Counted from the first letter of the stretch, positions 25,929 to 36,105 are shown. The stretch: DNA of 64,000 nt from Paraburkholderia sp. ZP32-5 (GCF_021390495.1 NZ_JAJEJP010000001.1:3348001-3412000); one strand, 5' to 3'. Notes: generated by a model not told the origin, from the sequence alone. Made by a program: numbers and translations.

Positions 25929-26530
25929 GCGAGGAGTAAGTGGAACTGGCCGGACAGACGATAGACCGAGCGGCCATCGGCGTCCAGCGTCACCGCAGAA
26001 TTGTTAAAAGTGTCCACATGGCGGGAACCGCCTGACGAATTCGGCCAGAACGCCCGCCAAAGCCAATGAATTTCAAACATGCCATTGATTTATATGGTTT
26101 TTACATCTCGCGAAGATCCCAGAGTATCGATCGAAAGCGCACGGGATGGCCCTTTCGACCAATCACACTGCAGGTTCTCCACAAAGTTATCCACAGGCTG
26201 CGCGGATTGCGAAAGTGCTCGCGCGAGCGTGCGGCACGCGCCGCACGACTTGCCGGGCGGGACGATCGCGCGCTAGAGTGGCGGGTTCGACGGCGTGGCG
26301 AACACACTGCGAAACGCGTCATCGCGGCGTGTCGGCCGAAGCCCGGTCGACCATCCGGCCGACGGGCGCGAGTCGTCCCGACCCACCGCCTACGCGTCAT
26401 TTTCAATTGCTGTTTCGATTGCCCGGAGAATCGCGTTGATGCTGCTCCCCCGTATCGCGCACGACGCGTTCACGTCGCCGCGCCGCTTCGACCCGGCGAG
26501 CTCAGTTCAACACGGACTTGCCACCTGCTC
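25929..26530. other. xseA-lpxK intergenic region
   Basis: About 600 bases without a supported gene. The lpxK frame stays open back to 26066, but that stretch is Arg-rich and lacks a domain. In many Burkholderia genomes I recall exbB and exbD just before lpxK; neither is here. The region contains two tandem DnaA-box-like sequences at 26175-26195. Confidence 0.5.
26175..26195 (+). promoter_or_regulatory. Two tandem DnaA-box-like sites
   Basis: TTCTCCACA at 26175-26183 (one mismatch) and the exact consensus TTATCCACA at 26187-26195, spaced 12 bases start to start in the same orientation. A chance pair is possible, but two in a G+C-rich gap is unusual. No origin genes are nearby. Confidence 0.45.
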
Positions 26531-27547
26531 ATGAGCACGCTCAATGACCGTCTCGAAGCGCGCCTCGCGCGCGAATGGCAGCAGCGCGGACCGCTCGCCT
26601 GGGCGCTCGCGCCGTTCGCCTGCGTATTCGGCGCGATCGCGGCCGCGCGCCGCGCCGCGTTCTCGCTCGGCTGGCTGAAAGCGGTGCATATCGGCGTGCC
26701 GGTGGTCGTGGTCGGCAACGTTACCGTAGGCGGGACCGGCAAAACGCCGACCGTCATCGCACTGGTCGAGGCATTGCGCGGCGCCGGCTTCACGCCCGGT
26801 GTCGTGTCGCGCGGCTACGGCGCGCGCGTGACCACGCCAACGCCGGTCACGCCGGCTTCGGCGGCACGCGTCGGCGGCGACGAACCGTTGCTGATCGCAC
26901 GCCGCACCGGCGCGCCGGTGTGGGTCTGTCCGGACCGCGTCGCCGCTGCCCAGGCGCTGTGCGCCGCGCATCGCGACGTCGACGTAATCGTCAGCGACGA
27001 CGGCCTGCAGCACTACCGCCTCGCGCGCGATGTCGAACTCGTCGTGTTCGATCACCGGCTCGGCGGCAATGGTTTCCTGCTGCCGGCCGGGCCGCTGCGC
27101 GAGCCGCTGTCGCGCCGTCGTGACGCGACGCTGATCAACGATCCGTACGCGCGCACGCTGCCCTCATGGCCGAATACGTTCGCGCTGCAACTCGCGCCCG
27201 CCGACGCGTGGCATCTCGACACGCCCTCGCTGCGGCGCCCGCTCGCGCAATTCACCGGTCAGCGCGTGCTGGCCGCCGCCGGCATCGGCGCGCCCGAGCG
27301 TTTTTTCGCTACGCTGCGCGCGGCCGGCCTCGCGCCCGTGACCCGCGCGCTGCCCGATCACTACGCGTTCGAGCGCAATCCATTCACCGATGTCGACGCC
27401 GACGCGATCCTGATCACCGAAAAGGATGCGGTAAAATTAGGGTCCTGGCACGATGCGCGCATCTGGGTAGTCCCGGTCGAAGCCGCGCTCGATCATCGCC
27501 TCACTGCATTAGTTGTGGAGAAAGTCCGTGGACGCTCGCCTGCTTGA
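26531..27547 (+). CDS. lpxK: Tetraacyldisaccharide 4'-kinase
   Basis: Inner-membrane-associated kinase that phosphorylates the lipid A disaccharide to lipid IVA, 338 residues. The P-loop [12 protein letters not shown] begins near residue 58; SRGYG, DDGLQHY and the C-terminal LITEKDAVK motif are present. The ATG at 26531 is chosen because the family begins just there. The 3' end overlaps the next gene by 20 bases. It opens a lipopolysaccharide-biosynthesis run with kdsB. Confidence 0.96.
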   Translation: MSTLNDRLEARLAREWQQRGPLAWALAPFACVFGAIAAARRAAFSLGWLKAVHIGVPVVVVGNVTVGGTGKTPTVIALVEALRGAGFTPGVVSRGYGARVTTPTPVTPASAARVGGDEPLLIARRTGAPVWVCPDRVAAAQALCAAHRDVDVIVSDDGLQHYRLARDVELVVFDHRLGGNGFLLPAGPLREPLSRRRDATLINDPYARTLPSWPNTFALQLAPADAWHLDTPSLRRPLAQFTGQRVLAAAGIGAPERFFATLRAAGLAPVTRALPDHYAFERNPFTDVDADAILITEKDAVKLGSWHDARIWVVPVEAALDHRLTALVVEKVRGRSPA

Positions 27548-27731
27548 AATTCTCGTCTGCCCGATCTGCAAGGGCCCGCTCAGCTACGACCGCGCCGCGC
27601 AGGAACTGATCTGCAACGCGGACAAGCTCGCGTACCCGATCCGCGACGGCATCCCGGTGATGCTGGTCGACGAAGCGCGGCAGACCGTCGAAGGCACGCC
27701 GGTCGATCTGAATCCCGGCTCGGTTGCCTGA
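27528..27731 (+). CDS. Trm112 family protein
   Basis: A 67-residue YcaR-type Trm112 domain protein with the CPICKGPL zinc-site motif near residue 10 and [13 protein letters not shown] at the core. The start is a GTG at 27528, set by TGGAGAAAG upstream, and overlaps the end of lpxK. In bacteria this family nearly always sits between lpxK and kdsB. Its role is unknown; eukaryotic Trm112 activates methyltransferases. Confidence 0.93.
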   Translation: MDARLLEILVCPICKGPLSYDRAAQELICNADKLAYPIRDGIPVMLVDEARQTVEGTPVDLNPGSVA

Positions 27732-27901
27732 CTGCGGTCCGAGATGCGAGATACGCTGACATAAGCGGCCTCGCGCAAATGCGGATCGCCGCGCAAGCCA
27801 CCGCATAATCGAGCCTGCGCCTTCGCTTGCCTGTCCATGTCCGAACCCGCGCACGCAACGTGCGCGGCGCCTGCCCCGATCCTCTCGTCGCCGCTGATCC
27901 G

Positions 27902-28696
27902 ATGACCCACACTGCCCCCCACCCGTTTATCGCCGTCGTGCCGGCTCGCCTCGCGTCGACGCGTCTGCCCAACAAGCCGCTCGCCGATATCGGCGGTAAG
28001 CCGATGGTCGTGCGGGTCGCGGAGCGCGCACGCGACTCGGGCGCGCAACAGGTGCTGATCGCATCGGACGAGCAGGCGGTGCTCGACGCCGCGCACGACC
28101 ATGGCTTCGACGCCGTGCTGACGCGCGCCGACCATCCGTCGGGCACCGATCGTCTCGCGGAAGTCGCGACGCGCTTCGGCTGGAGCGACGACACGATCGT
28201 CGTCAACGTGCAAGGCGACGAGCCGCTGATCGACCCGGCGCTGGTGCGCGGCGTTGCCGCGCATCTCGCGGCAACCGGCGGCTGCGCGATCGCCACCGCC
28301 GCGCATCCGATCACCGATCCCGCCGAAATTTTCAATCCGAACGTCGTCAAGGTCGTGCCCGACGCGCGCGGCGTCGCACTGTATTTCTCGCGAGCGCCGA
28401 TCCCGTGGGCGCGCGACGCGTGGCAGCCGCACTGGCCGAACGTCGCGTCGATGCCCGCGCCGCCGGCGCCCGCGGTCGTCTATCGGCACATCGGCCTGTA
28501 CGCGTATCGCGCGAAATTTCTGCGCACGTACCCGAGCCTCGCGATCTCGCCGATCGAGCAGGTCGAAGCGCTCGAACAATTGCGCGCCATGTGGCATGGC
28601 GAACGCATCGCGGTGCTCGTCACGCATGACGTGCCTCTGCCCGGCGTCGACACCCCCGCCGATCTGGCGCGCGTACGGGCTTTATTCGGGTCTTGA
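27902..28696 (+). CDS. kdsB: 3-deoxy-manno-octulosonate cytidylyltransferase (CMP-KDO synthetase)
   Basis: Activates KDO with CTP for lipopolysaccharide inner-core assembly; 264 residues. Nucleotide-binding residues lie in [16 protein letters not shown] near residue 13. [10 protein letters not shown] holds the metal-binding Asp, and [10 protein letters not shown] and [13 protein letters not shown] are family motifs. The ATG at 27902 gives the normal N-terminus. It lies 170 bases after the Trm112 gene and before adk. Confidence 0.96.
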   Translation: MTHTAPHPFIAVVPARLASTRLPNKPLADIGGKPMVVRVAERARDSGAQQVLIASDEQAVLDAAHDHGFDAVLTRADHPSGTDRLAEVATRFGWSDDTIVVNVQGDEPLIDPALVRGVAAHLAATGGCAIATAAHPITDPAEIFNPNVVKVVPDARGVALYFSRAPIPWARDAWQPHWPNVASMPAPPAPAVVYRHIGLYAYRAKFLRTYPSLAISPIEQVEALEQLRAMWHGERIAVLVTHDVPLPGVDTPADLARVRALFGS

Positions 28697-28896
28697 GCGC
28701 CGGAAGCCATGGCATAATCGGACGCTTGTGCGCGTCTCCGATGACACGCGGCATTCGGGTTGCCCCGGTCACACCGTTGATGTTTTGCAGCGCCGTCGCA
28801 TTGCGACGTGCAGCGCGAAACATGACACAACGGCCGATGCGGGCCCCTTGGAGTGCCGTCCCGGAGAACCACCGCGCCCGGCAAGAATTCACATAG

Positions 28897-29577
<681 letters not shown>

Positions 29578-29605
29578 GCGCTGTCGCCGCTGTTAGCGTT
29601 TGTTG

Positions 29606-29637
29606 AAAAACCCGCCTATATCGGCGGGTTTTTTATT
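29606..29637 (+). terminator. Intrinsic terminator of adk
   Basis: AACCCGCC and GGCGGGTT pair around a six-base loop (TATATC), followed by TTTTTTATTT. It begins about 30 bases after the adk stop. Confidence 0.92.
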
Positions 29638-29843
29638 TGACCGACGACGATCGAGAGTCATGCAAGTCCCCTGACTTGCGCACGCCCGATGCCGATTTAT
29701 CAGGTGAATCAGCGATCACAAACCGCCGTCTCCCGCACGCGAACTCCCCCGCCGCTTCACTTTCCGCATTGCAACACAGCCGCTACAATCGATCGTCGAA
29801 AAGGATTCAATCGAGACGGGACAACCGAAGCAAAGGAGAAGAC

Positions 29844-30602
29844 ATGGAGATTCGTGACAACGTGTTCCTGATCACCGGCGGTGCATCGGGACTGGGCGCC
29901 GCCACCGCGCGCCTCATCGTCGAGAACAGCGGCAAGGTCGTGCTCGCCGATCTGAATCTGGACGCGGGCGAGGCGCTCGCGAAGGAACTCGGCGGCGTGT
30001 TCGTCAAATGCGATGTGAGCCGAGAAGAGGATGCGCTCAAGGCCGTCGAAGCCGCGACGAAGCTTGGTACGCTGCGCGGTCTGGTCAATTGCGCGGGCGT
30101 CGCGCCGGCTTCGAAAACGGTCGGCAAGGATGGCCCGCATCCGCTCGAACTGTTTGCGCGCACGATCTCGATCAATCTGATCGGCACGTTCAACATGATC
30201 CGGCTGGCCGCGGCGCAGATGTCGAAGAACGAGCCGAACGCCTATGGCGAGCGCGGCGTGATCATCAACACGGCATCGGTAGCCGCGTACGACGGCCAGA
30301 TCGGTCAGGCCGCGTACGCCGCGTCGAAGGGCGGCGTGGTCGGCATGACGCTGCCGATCGCACGCGATCTGTCGCGCAACGCGATCCGCGTGATGACGAT
30401 CGCCCCCGGCATCTTCGAAACGCCGATGCTGCTCGGCATGCCGCAGGAAGTGCAGGACGCGCTTGGCGCGATGGTGCCGTTCCCGCCGCGCCTCGGCAAA
30501 CCGGCGGAATACGCGATGCTCGCGAAGCAGATCTTCGACAATCCGATGCTCAACGGCGAAGTGATCCGTCTGGACGGCGCGATCCGCATGCAGCCGAAGT
30601 AA
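29844..30602 (+). CDS. Short-chain dehydrogenase, 3-hydroxyacyl-CoA dehydrogenase (HSD10) type
   Basis: NAD-dependent SDR of 252 residues. The cofactor motif [12 protein letters not shown] lies near residue 11, the NCAG motif near 85, and the catalytic YAASKGG near 155. The insert [33 protein letters not shown] and the end [16 protein letters not shown] resemble HSD17B10-type 3-hydroxyacyl-CoA or 2-methyl-3-hydroxybutyryl-CoA dehydrogenases. AAGGAGAAGAC before the ATG at 29844 fixes the start. It is probably monocistronic, with its own terminator. Confidence 0.9.
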   Translation: MEIRDNVFLITGGASGLGAATARLIVENSGKVVLADLNLDAGEALAKELGGVFVKCDVSREEDALKAVEAATKLGTLRGLVNCAGVAPASKTVGKDGPHPLELFARTISINLIGTFNMIRLAAAQMSKNEPNAYGERGVIINTASVAAYDGQIGQAAYAASKGGVVGMTLPIARDLSRNAIRVMTIAPGIFETPMLLGMPQEVQDALGAMVPFPPRLGKPAEYAMLAKQIFDNPMLNGEVIRLDGAIRMQPK

Positions 30603-30657
30603 GTAAGTCCGACACCTTCCGCGCGTACCGCCACGCGCGGCTGCTGGTATACGAAAA

Positions 30658-30697
30658 AACGCCTGCACATGTGTGACTCATGTGCAGGCGTTGTCGT
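30658..30697 (+). terminator. Long-stem terminator between convergent genes
   Basis: AACGCCTGCACATG (30658-30671) pairs perfectly with CATGTGCAGGCGTT (30679-30692) around a seven-base loop. T-rich sequence follows, and an A-run precedes it, so it can act in both directions between the SDR gene and the SirB1-like gene. Confidence 0.88.
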
Positions 30698-30729
30698 TTT
30701 GTACTTTGTGCAGACCAGCAGGCGTGCCG

Positions 30730-31572
30730 CTATGCGCCACCGTCCTGCCGCGTGCGCTGCCGCAGCTCATGCAACTGCGACTCGACCACCGTCGCATCTT
30801 CCGCATCGGGGCGGTCGCCCAGATAACTTTCGAGATCTTCGAGCGCCGGACGCAGGTAGTCGAGCCGCGCGTACGCAAAGCCGCGATCGCGCACTTCCTC
30901 GATATTCTCCGGCAGCAGGATCACGAGTCGCTGCTGCACCGCGAGCAGACGCTGCCAGCGCTCGGTCTGCAGATAGGTCGCCTTCAGATTGCGCAGCATC
31001 CGCGCGACGATCTCGCGGCGCGTGGCCGGCTGCAGCAGCATGCGCAGCGCGCGGCCGATCGAATCGCCGGCCGATGCCACATACGGCTCCAGCATTTCGA
31101 CCATCTGCGACTCAGACAGCGAATGGCCGGTGGTCGGATCGAGCATCACGTCGCCGTCGGGGGTCGTCACGCGCAGCAGGAAGTGGCCCGGAAACGACAC
31201 GCCGCGCACCGGAATGCCGATTTGCTCGGCCATCTCCAGATACAGCACCGCGAGCGAAATCGGAATACCACGGCGGCGCTTCAGCACGACGTTCAGATGA
31301 CTGTTGTCGGGGTCGTAGTAATCGTTCAGATTGCTCGCGAAGCCGAGCTCACGGAAGAAAAAGCGATTCAGAATGCCGACCTTCTGACGGATGTCGGCGT
31401 CTTCCGGCATGCGGCGCCGCAAGCGCAGCACCAGTTCATCGATCTCGGCGAGCGCGCCTTGCAGATCGAGGTCGGGATAAGCATCCTGCGCGAGCGACAA
31501 CGCCGTCTCCGTCAACGGCAAACTTTCGTCGTCGGCAACGAGCGTGCTGAAATAGTCGAGAACCCGCGTCAT
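30730..31572 (-). CDS. SirB1 family protein (transglutaminase-like plus TPR)
   Basis: A 280-residue cytoplasmic protein. The first 170 residues form a transglutaminase-like domain (IPISLAVLYLEMAEQIGIPV, FPGHFLLRV, LDPTTG), with His and Asp of the fold but Ser rather than Cys in the expected nucleophile region. The remainder is a TPR-type helical repeat. Function is not established. It begins five bases after the murJ stop, so the two are very likely cotranscribed. Confidence 0.88.
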   Translation of the reverse strand: MTRVLDYFSTLVADDESLPLTETALSLAQDAYPDLDLQGALAEIDELVLRLRRRMPEDADIRQKVGILNRFFFRELGFASNLNDYYDPDNSHLNVVLKRRRGIPISLAVLYLEMAEQIGIPVRGVSFPGHFLLRVTTPDGDVMLDPTTGHSLSESQMVEMLEPYVASAGDSIGRALRMLLQPATRREIVARMLRNLKATYLQTERWQRLLAVQQRLVILLPENIEEVRDRGFAYARLDYLRPALEDLESYLGDRPDAEDATVVESQLHELRQRTRQDGGA

Positions 31573-31577
31573 CGTGA

Positions 31578-33128
31578 TCACTTCACCCGCCTTTTGAAAT
31601 ACGCGTACTTGAAGCCCATCAGCCAGAGCATACCGAAATATAGCGCGGCGAACAGCACGAGACACGCGCCGAGCAGCACCATACGGTCGACCGGCTGACT
31701 ATGCATGCCGATCCAGTCGAAGCTGATCGCGAGCCAGCGCATCGCCCCGGCGAGCACGAGGCAGGCACCGAGCAGTTGCACGAAGAATTTGAGCCAACCG
31801 CGCGACGGCATATAGATGCCGCGCTTGCGCAGACCGAGGAACAGTAGCAGCGCGTTCACACAAGCGCCGAGCCCGACGCTCAGCGTCAAGCCTGCATGCG
31901 AGAACACCGGCACGAACACATAGTTGCTCAGCTGCGTGACGATCAGCACGCCGACGCCGATTTTTACCGGCGTCTTGATGTCCTGCTTCGCGTAGAAGCC
32001 GGGCGCGAGAATCTTGATCAGGATCAGGCCGATCAGCCCGACGCCGTAAGCGGAAAGCGCGCGGCTCACCATCACGACCGAGTTGCCGTCGAACTTGCCG
32101 TAGTTGAACAGCACCGCGGTCAGCGGTTGCGCGAAGAAGAACAGCGCGACCGCGCTCGGCGCGGCGAGCAGGAACGTCACGCGCAGGCCCCAGTCGAGCA
32201 GCGACGAATACTCGTGCGGATCGGCGTCGACGTGTGCTTTCGACAGGCTCGGCAGCAGGATCGTGCCAAGCGCGACGCCGAGCAGCGCGGTCGGGAACTC
32301 CATCAGCCGATCCGCGTAATTGATCCACGACACCGCGCCGGGCCCGATGCGCGACGCGATGTTCGTATTGATGATCAGACTGATCTGCGCGACCGAGACC
32401 GCGAACATCGCCGGCACCATCTTCGCGAGCACCCGCTTCACACCGCGATGCGCGAGCGCGCGCAGCGGATTCAGGCCGATGCGCGGCACCATGTCGATTT
32501 TCTTCAGACCCGGCAACTGCACGATGAACTGCAGCACGCCGCCGACGATCACCGCCCACGCGAGCGCGTAGACCGGAGTTTGCAGGCGCGGAGCGACGAA
32601 CACCGCCGCGACGATGAACGCGACGTTCAGCAGCACCGGCGCGAACGCGGGCAGCGAGAAGTTCTTGTACGTATTCAGCACGCCGGACGCGAGCGACGTC
32701 AGCGAGATGAAAATGATGTACGGGAACATGATGCGCGTCATCGCGACCGCGAGCTGATACGCGTGGCCCTCGTGCGCGAGACCCGACGCGACGACGAACA
32801 CGACGCCCGATGCGCCGACCACGCCGATCACCGACAGTACGGCGAGCGCCCACGCGAGCACGGTCGAGGTCGCGTCGACGAGCGCCTTGGTCGCGTCATG
32901 ACCTTGCTGGTTCTTGAACTCGGCGAGGATCGGCACGAAGGCTTGCGAGAACGCTCCCTCGGCGGAAATGCGGCGCAGCAGATTGGGAATGCGGAAGGCG
33001 ACGTAGAAAGCGTCGGTGTATTGACTGGCGCCGAACGCACGGGCGATCAGCGTTTCACGGGCCAGTCCGGTCACGCGCGACAGCAGCGTGAAGCCGCTGA
33101 CCGTCAGCAGGGCTCGGAATAGATTCAT
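31578..33128 (-). CDS. murJ: Lipid II flippase
   Basis: Inner-membrane flippase of the MOP superfamily that exports lipid II for peptidoglycan synthesis; 516 residues, 14 predicted helices. Landmarks are LSRVTGLARETLIARAFGAS at the start, RIPNLLRRISAEGAFSQAFVP, and the central SWINYADRLMEFP. The ATG at 33128 matches the family start; the longer frame upstream is Lys/Arg-rich noncoding sequence. No Shine-Dalgarno sequence precedes it, and a perfect TATAAT lies nine bases upstream (see the promoter entry). Confidence 0.95.
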   Translation of the reverse strand: MNLFRALLTVSGFTLLSRVTGLARETLIARAFGASQYTDAFYVAFRIPNLLRRISAEGAFSQAFVPILAEFKNQQGHDATKALVDATSTVLAWALAVLSVIGVVGASGVVFVVASGLAHEGHAYQLAVAMTRIMFPYIIFISLTSLASGVLNTYKNFSLPAFAPVLLNVAFIVAAVFVAPRLQTPVYALAWAVIVGGVLQFIVQLPGLKKIDMVPRIGLNPLRALAHRGVKRVLAKMVPAMFAVSVAQISLIINTNIASRIGPGAVSWINYADRLMEFPTALLGVALGTILLPSLSKAHVDADPHEYSSLLDWGLRVTFLLAAPSAVALFFFAQPLTAVLFNYGKFDGNSVVMVSRALSAYGVGLIGLILIKILAPGFYAKQDIKTPVKIGVGVLIVTQLSNYVFVPVFSHAGLTLSVGLGACVNALLLFLGLRKRGIYMPSRGWLKFFVQLLGACLVLAGAMRWLAISFDWIGMHSQPVDRMVLLGACLVLFAALYFGMLWLMGFKYAYFKRRVK

Positions 33129-33137
33129 GGGGCGCTT

Positions 33138-33143
33138 ATTATA
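33138..33143 (-). promoter_or_regulatory. Consensus -10 element immediately before murJ
   Basis: TATAAT on the minus strand ends nine bases before the murJ ATG. If used, transcription would begin within a few bases of the start codon and give a nearly leaderless mRNA, in agreement with the absence of a ribosome binding site. No good -35 hexamer lies at the right distance. Confidence 0.5.
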
Positions 33144-33451
33144 CGGGTCCCGCCAATGCGGGCGACGAGCCGGAGAGCGATTCGGACCGATTTGCCGCGC
33201 GGACGTTCGCTCCGATTGGCCCCAAAGCGTGGTTTTAATGTTTTTTTCTGTAGTTTTTTGGCTACGGTGGCTGGAGTTTGCGGCGGGATTTTTGCGAAGG
33301 GGCCTCTTCTTATTGGCGCCTTCATTGCGGCACGCCTTCACTACTGCCGACATCGCGGGAGGCGAAGCAGAGTGCGGTCACCCCACGCGGTCGCCCCGCA
33401 GTTGCCCATGTGGCGTCGCGTACCTGCCACTGCGCAGTCACAGCTTTGTCG

Positions 33452-33481
33452 TTGCCACGTGCCTGATTTTGTTGCTATAAT
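33452..33481 (+). promoter_or_regulatory. Promoter of rpsT
   Basis: TTGCCA (33452-33457), an 18-base spacer and a perfect TATAAT (33476-33481). Transcripts from here would carry a leader of about 245 bases before rpsT, long enough for autogenous control by S20, though no specific structure was resolved. Confidence 0.7.
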
Positions 33482-33734
33482 CGCCGGTTTCGAAGCTCGC
33501 TCAGTTTTCGAACGGTTGTCGAACAGGATTCTCAGGTAAGCCAAAGGTCACTTGGCAATCCGCTCGAAGAACCAGGAATATTGGGCTGCCTTCGCGTAGT
33601 TCGATCGATTTTTTCGACACTTTTGCGCTCCTGGACAATCGCTTCCAGGGGTTCGGATCGAGAAGCAGCGCCTCGCCTCACGAAGTCATTTCGAAGGTCG
33701 GGTACTGGAAACAGGAACAGGATAAGGAACCGTC

Positions 33735-34013
33735 ATGGCTAACTCCGCACAAGCACGCAAGCGCGCCCGTCAGGCCGCGAAGGCAAACTCGCACAACTCG
33801 GCACTGCGCTCGAAGTTCCGCACGGCTATCAAGGCCGTTCGCAAGGCAATCGACGCAGGCGATCAGGCTAAGGCAGCAGAAATCTTCAAGGCATCGTCGA
33901 AGACCATCGACATCATCGCCGACAAGAACATCATCCACAAGAACAAGGCAGCTCGCCACAAGAGCCGCCTCGCTGCAGCCGTCAAGGGTCTGCAAGCGCC
34001 CGCAGCGCAGTAA
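33735..34013 (+). CDS. rpsT: 30S ribosomal protein S20
   Basis: Small-subunit protein that binds 16S rRNA; 92 residues, highly basic and helical. The N-terminus [16 protein letters not shown] and the motif [13 protein letters not shown] are diagnostic. It is monocistronic, with a strong promoter upstream and a terminator 50 bases after the stop. Its position opposite murJ matches other Burkholderiales. Confidence 0.98.
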   Translation: MANSAQARKRARQAAKANSHNSALRSKFRTAIKAVRKAIDAGDQAKAAEIFKASSKTIDIIADKNIIHKNKAARHKSRLAAAVKGLQAPAAQ

Positions 34014-34062
34014 TTCCGGTCAGCCCGCTTCGGTGGGCTACCTCCTGTTTCCGCTGCACAAG

Positions 34063-34088
34063 AAGCCCGCTCTCGCGGGCTTTTTTGT
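34063..34088 (+). terminator. Intrinsic terminator of rpsT
   Basis: AAGCCCGC (34063-34070), loop TCTC, GCGGGCTT, followed by TTTTTGTTTT. Confidence 0.92.
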
Positions 34089-34127
34089 TTTGTGCTTCGC
34101 CGATGCTTTGCGTCACCGCCCAAGTCA

Positions 34128-34158
34128 TAAAAAAACCCGCTGCTCGCGGGTTTCTGTT
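34128..34158 (-). terminator. Intrinsic terminator of the DUF3579 gene
   Basis: AACCCGC (34134-34140) and GCGGGTT (34146-34152) pair around a five-base loop. On the minus strand a run of seven Ts follows (the A-run before 34135). It lies about 30 bases beyond the DUF3579 stop. Confidence 0.85.
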
Positions 34159-34181
34159 TTTTGCCGGTCGGTCGGCCCAGG

Positions 34182-34529
34182 TTAGATCACGTGCCTTTTG
34201 GCTTGCGGCGGCGGCGCATGTTCGAGTTCCAACTCGCATGCCTCGGTCACGACGAGGTCGTTGTCTTTCGCGAAGTTGAGCACGAAATCGAAAGCCATCG
34301 GCTCGATGTCACGCAGACGCGAATCGAGAATCACGCATTTGAGATCACCGATCATGGTCGGCCGCACATACACCGAGTACTGCATATAGGCGTTCGGCCC
34401 CTTCCTCACACCGGGCCCAAAGCACGACATCACACCTGCGAGCCGCTCGGACCAGTCGCTCGGCCGAAATCTTTTTCCGGTCGACGTGATGCCCTGAATG
34501 AAATATTCGATTGGAGCTGCTTCGGCCAT
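34182..34529 (-). CDS. DUF3579 family protein
   Basis: A 115-residue protein of unknown function conserved in betaproteobacteria. Recognisable segments are IEYFIQGITSTGKRFRPSDWSERLAG, FGPGVRKGPNAYMQYS and VILDSRLRDIEPMAFDFVLNFAKDNDL. There is no signal peptide in this form. The frame stays open for another 110 codons upstream (see findings), but the family begins at the chosen ATG, which has AGG about ten bases upstream. In related genomes it also lies between rpsT and argF. Confidence 0.9.
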   Translation of the reverse strand: MAEAAPIEYFIQGITSTGKRFRPSDWSERLAGVMSCFGPGVRKGPNAYMQYSVYVRPTMIGDLKCVILDSRLRDIEPMAFDFVLNFAKDNDLVVTEACELELEHAPPPQAKRHVI

Positions 34530-35018
34530 GTAGGAATACCTGTGTGACTGCCCAGCGGAATGACGGCAAACCGGCAACGCACCGACCTGGCGCAGGAACT
34601 CGCCGCGCACGGCATGGGCAAGCGCTTGCGACCCGCCGGCGGCCTGCAACGCTGGCGCCGACGCAACAATGACCAACCACACCACGGGAACCGCTGCGAG
34701 ATACCGGCTGAACCGCCGTCGAGCCCGCCACGACGGCCACGCCGCAGAGGCTTTCCGCACCGCGCGAGCCGCGCTTTCGAATGCGAAACGCAGGCCTGCT
34801 GGGCTTTGGGATAACCCGTAGATTATAGCGCAGCACGGAGCCTTTTTCCGCACCGCACACAAGCACTCCGCGAGCCCTCACGATGCTTTCAACCAGCTTG
34901 CCGCGCGGCTTCGTCGACTCGTCAAACGGGGCGAAATCCTTTATGCTGCATTGAGTTACCACAAACGACGGCGGCGCCGTCCGGCAATCCTGCCGGGTGA
35001 GACCGCCGTATTTGTTTC
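34530..35018. other. DUF3579-argF intergenic region
   Basis: About 490 bases. On the minus strand a TATAAT (34822-34827) could start the DUF3579 transcript with a 285-base leader. On the plus strand TATGCT near 34942 is a weak -10 candidate for argF. The stretch also contains the in-frame extension of DUF3579 with one hydrophobic segment. No independent gene is supported. Confidence 0.45.
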
Positions 35019-35948
35019 ATGACCGCCAAGAAAATTCGCCACTACCTGCAGTTCAAGGATTTCTCGCTGGAAGACTACGAGTACGTGCTGGAACGCGCGC
35101 GCATCCTGAAACGCAAATTCAAGAACTACGAGACCTATCACCCGCTGCACGACCGCACGCTGGCGATGATCTTCGAGAAGAATTCGACGCGCACGCGTCT
35201 GTCGTTCGAAGCCGGCATCTTCCAGCTTGGCGGCCACGCGGTGTTCATGAGCACGCGCGACACGCAGCTCGGCCGTGGCGAGCCGATCGAAGATGCCGCG
35301 CAGGTGATCTCGCGGATGGTCGACATCATCATGATCCGCACGTTCGGCCAGGACATCATCGAACGCTTTGCCGAAAATTCGCGCGTGCCGGTGATCAACG
35401 GGCTCACCAACGAATACCACCCGTGCCAGGTGCTCGCAGATATCTTCACGTACTTCGAGCATCGCGGCCCGATTCGCGGCAAGACGGTCGCGTGGGTCGG
35501 CGACGCCAACAACATGCTGTACACGTGGATCGAAGCCGCGCAGATCATCGGCTTCAAGCTGCGCCTGTCGACGCCGCCCGGCTACAAGCTCGACCGCGCG
35601 CTCGTCTCAGCGGAAAGCGCGCCGTTCTACGAGGAATTCGATGACCCGAACGAGGCCTGCGCGGGCGCCGACCTCGTCACGACCGACGTCTGGACCAGCA
35701 TGGGCTTCGAGGCCGAGAACGAAGCGCGCAAGAAGGCGTTCGCCGACTGGTGCGTCGATGCCGAAATGATGGCGCGCGCCAATCCAGACGCGCTCTTCAT
35801 GCATTGCCTGCCCGCGCACCGCGGCGAAGAAGTCAGCGCGGAAGTGATCGACGGGCCGCAAAGCGTGGTGTGGGATGAAGCCGAAAACCGTCTGCACGTG
35901 CAGAAGGCATTGATGGAATTTTTGCTGCTCGGCAAGCTGAATCACTGA
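35019..35948 (+). CDS. argF: Ornithine carbamoyltransferase
   Basis: Forms citrulline from ornithine and carbamoyl phosphate in arginine synthesis; 309 residues, normal length. Carbamoyl-phosphate site STRTR at about residue 57, HPCQ at 135, the SMG loop (WTSMGFE), and the HCLPAHRG active-site motif near 265 are intact. The anabolic form is inferred from the absence of arcA or arcC nearby. Confidence 0.97.
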   Translation: MTAKKIRHYLQFKDFSLEDYEYVLERARILKRKFKNYETYHPLHDRTLAMIFEKNSTRTRLSFEAGIFQLGGHAVFMSTRDTQLGRGEPIEDAAQVISRMVDIIMIRTFGQDIIERFAENSRVPVINGLTNEYHPCQVLADIFTYFEHRGPIRGKTVAWVGDANNMLYTWIEAAQIIGFKLRLSTPPGYKLDRALVSAESAPFYEEFDDPNEACAGADLVTTDVWTSMGFEAENEARKKAFADWCVDAEMMARANPDALFMHCLPAHRGEEVSAEVIDGPQSVVWDEAENRLHVQKALMEFLLLGKLNH

Positions 35949-36065
35949 GCGGGCCATCGGGCAAGTAACCCGACAGTATCAGCGTGAAGCACGGCTGGGC
36001 CCTGAATACCGGGCAAGGCATTCGTGGTGAGATCACGTGGCGTTTTTCGAAGCCAGACCACGGCT

Positions 36066-36105
36066 ACAAAAAAAGCGCTGGGAGAAAACTCCCAGCGCCT
36101 TTTTT
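36066..36105. terminator. Bidirectional terminator between argF and murB
   Basis: GCGCTGGGAG (36075-36084) and CTCCCAGCGC (36089-36098) form a ten-base-pair stem with loop AAAA. An A-run precedes and a T-run follows, so it serves both convergent genes. Confidence 0.93.

Larger units (their letters stand above)
33129..33734. other. murJ-rpsT intergenic region
   Basis: About 600 bases between divergent murJ and rpsT. It holds a -10-like element for murJ (33138-33143), a promoter for rpsT (33452-33481) and about 250 bases of rpsT leader. The open frames crossing it show no domain. The T-run-rich stretch at 33240-33310 is unexplained. Confidence 0.5.

Noticed and set aside
26175..26195. Replication origin
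   Set aside because: Only two DnaA-like boxes, with no dnaA, dnaN, parAB or AT-rich unwinding region nearby.
26066..26530. N-terminal extension of LpxK
   Set aside because: The family starts at 26531; the extension lacks conservation and contains stop-prone, Arg-rich noncoding sequence.
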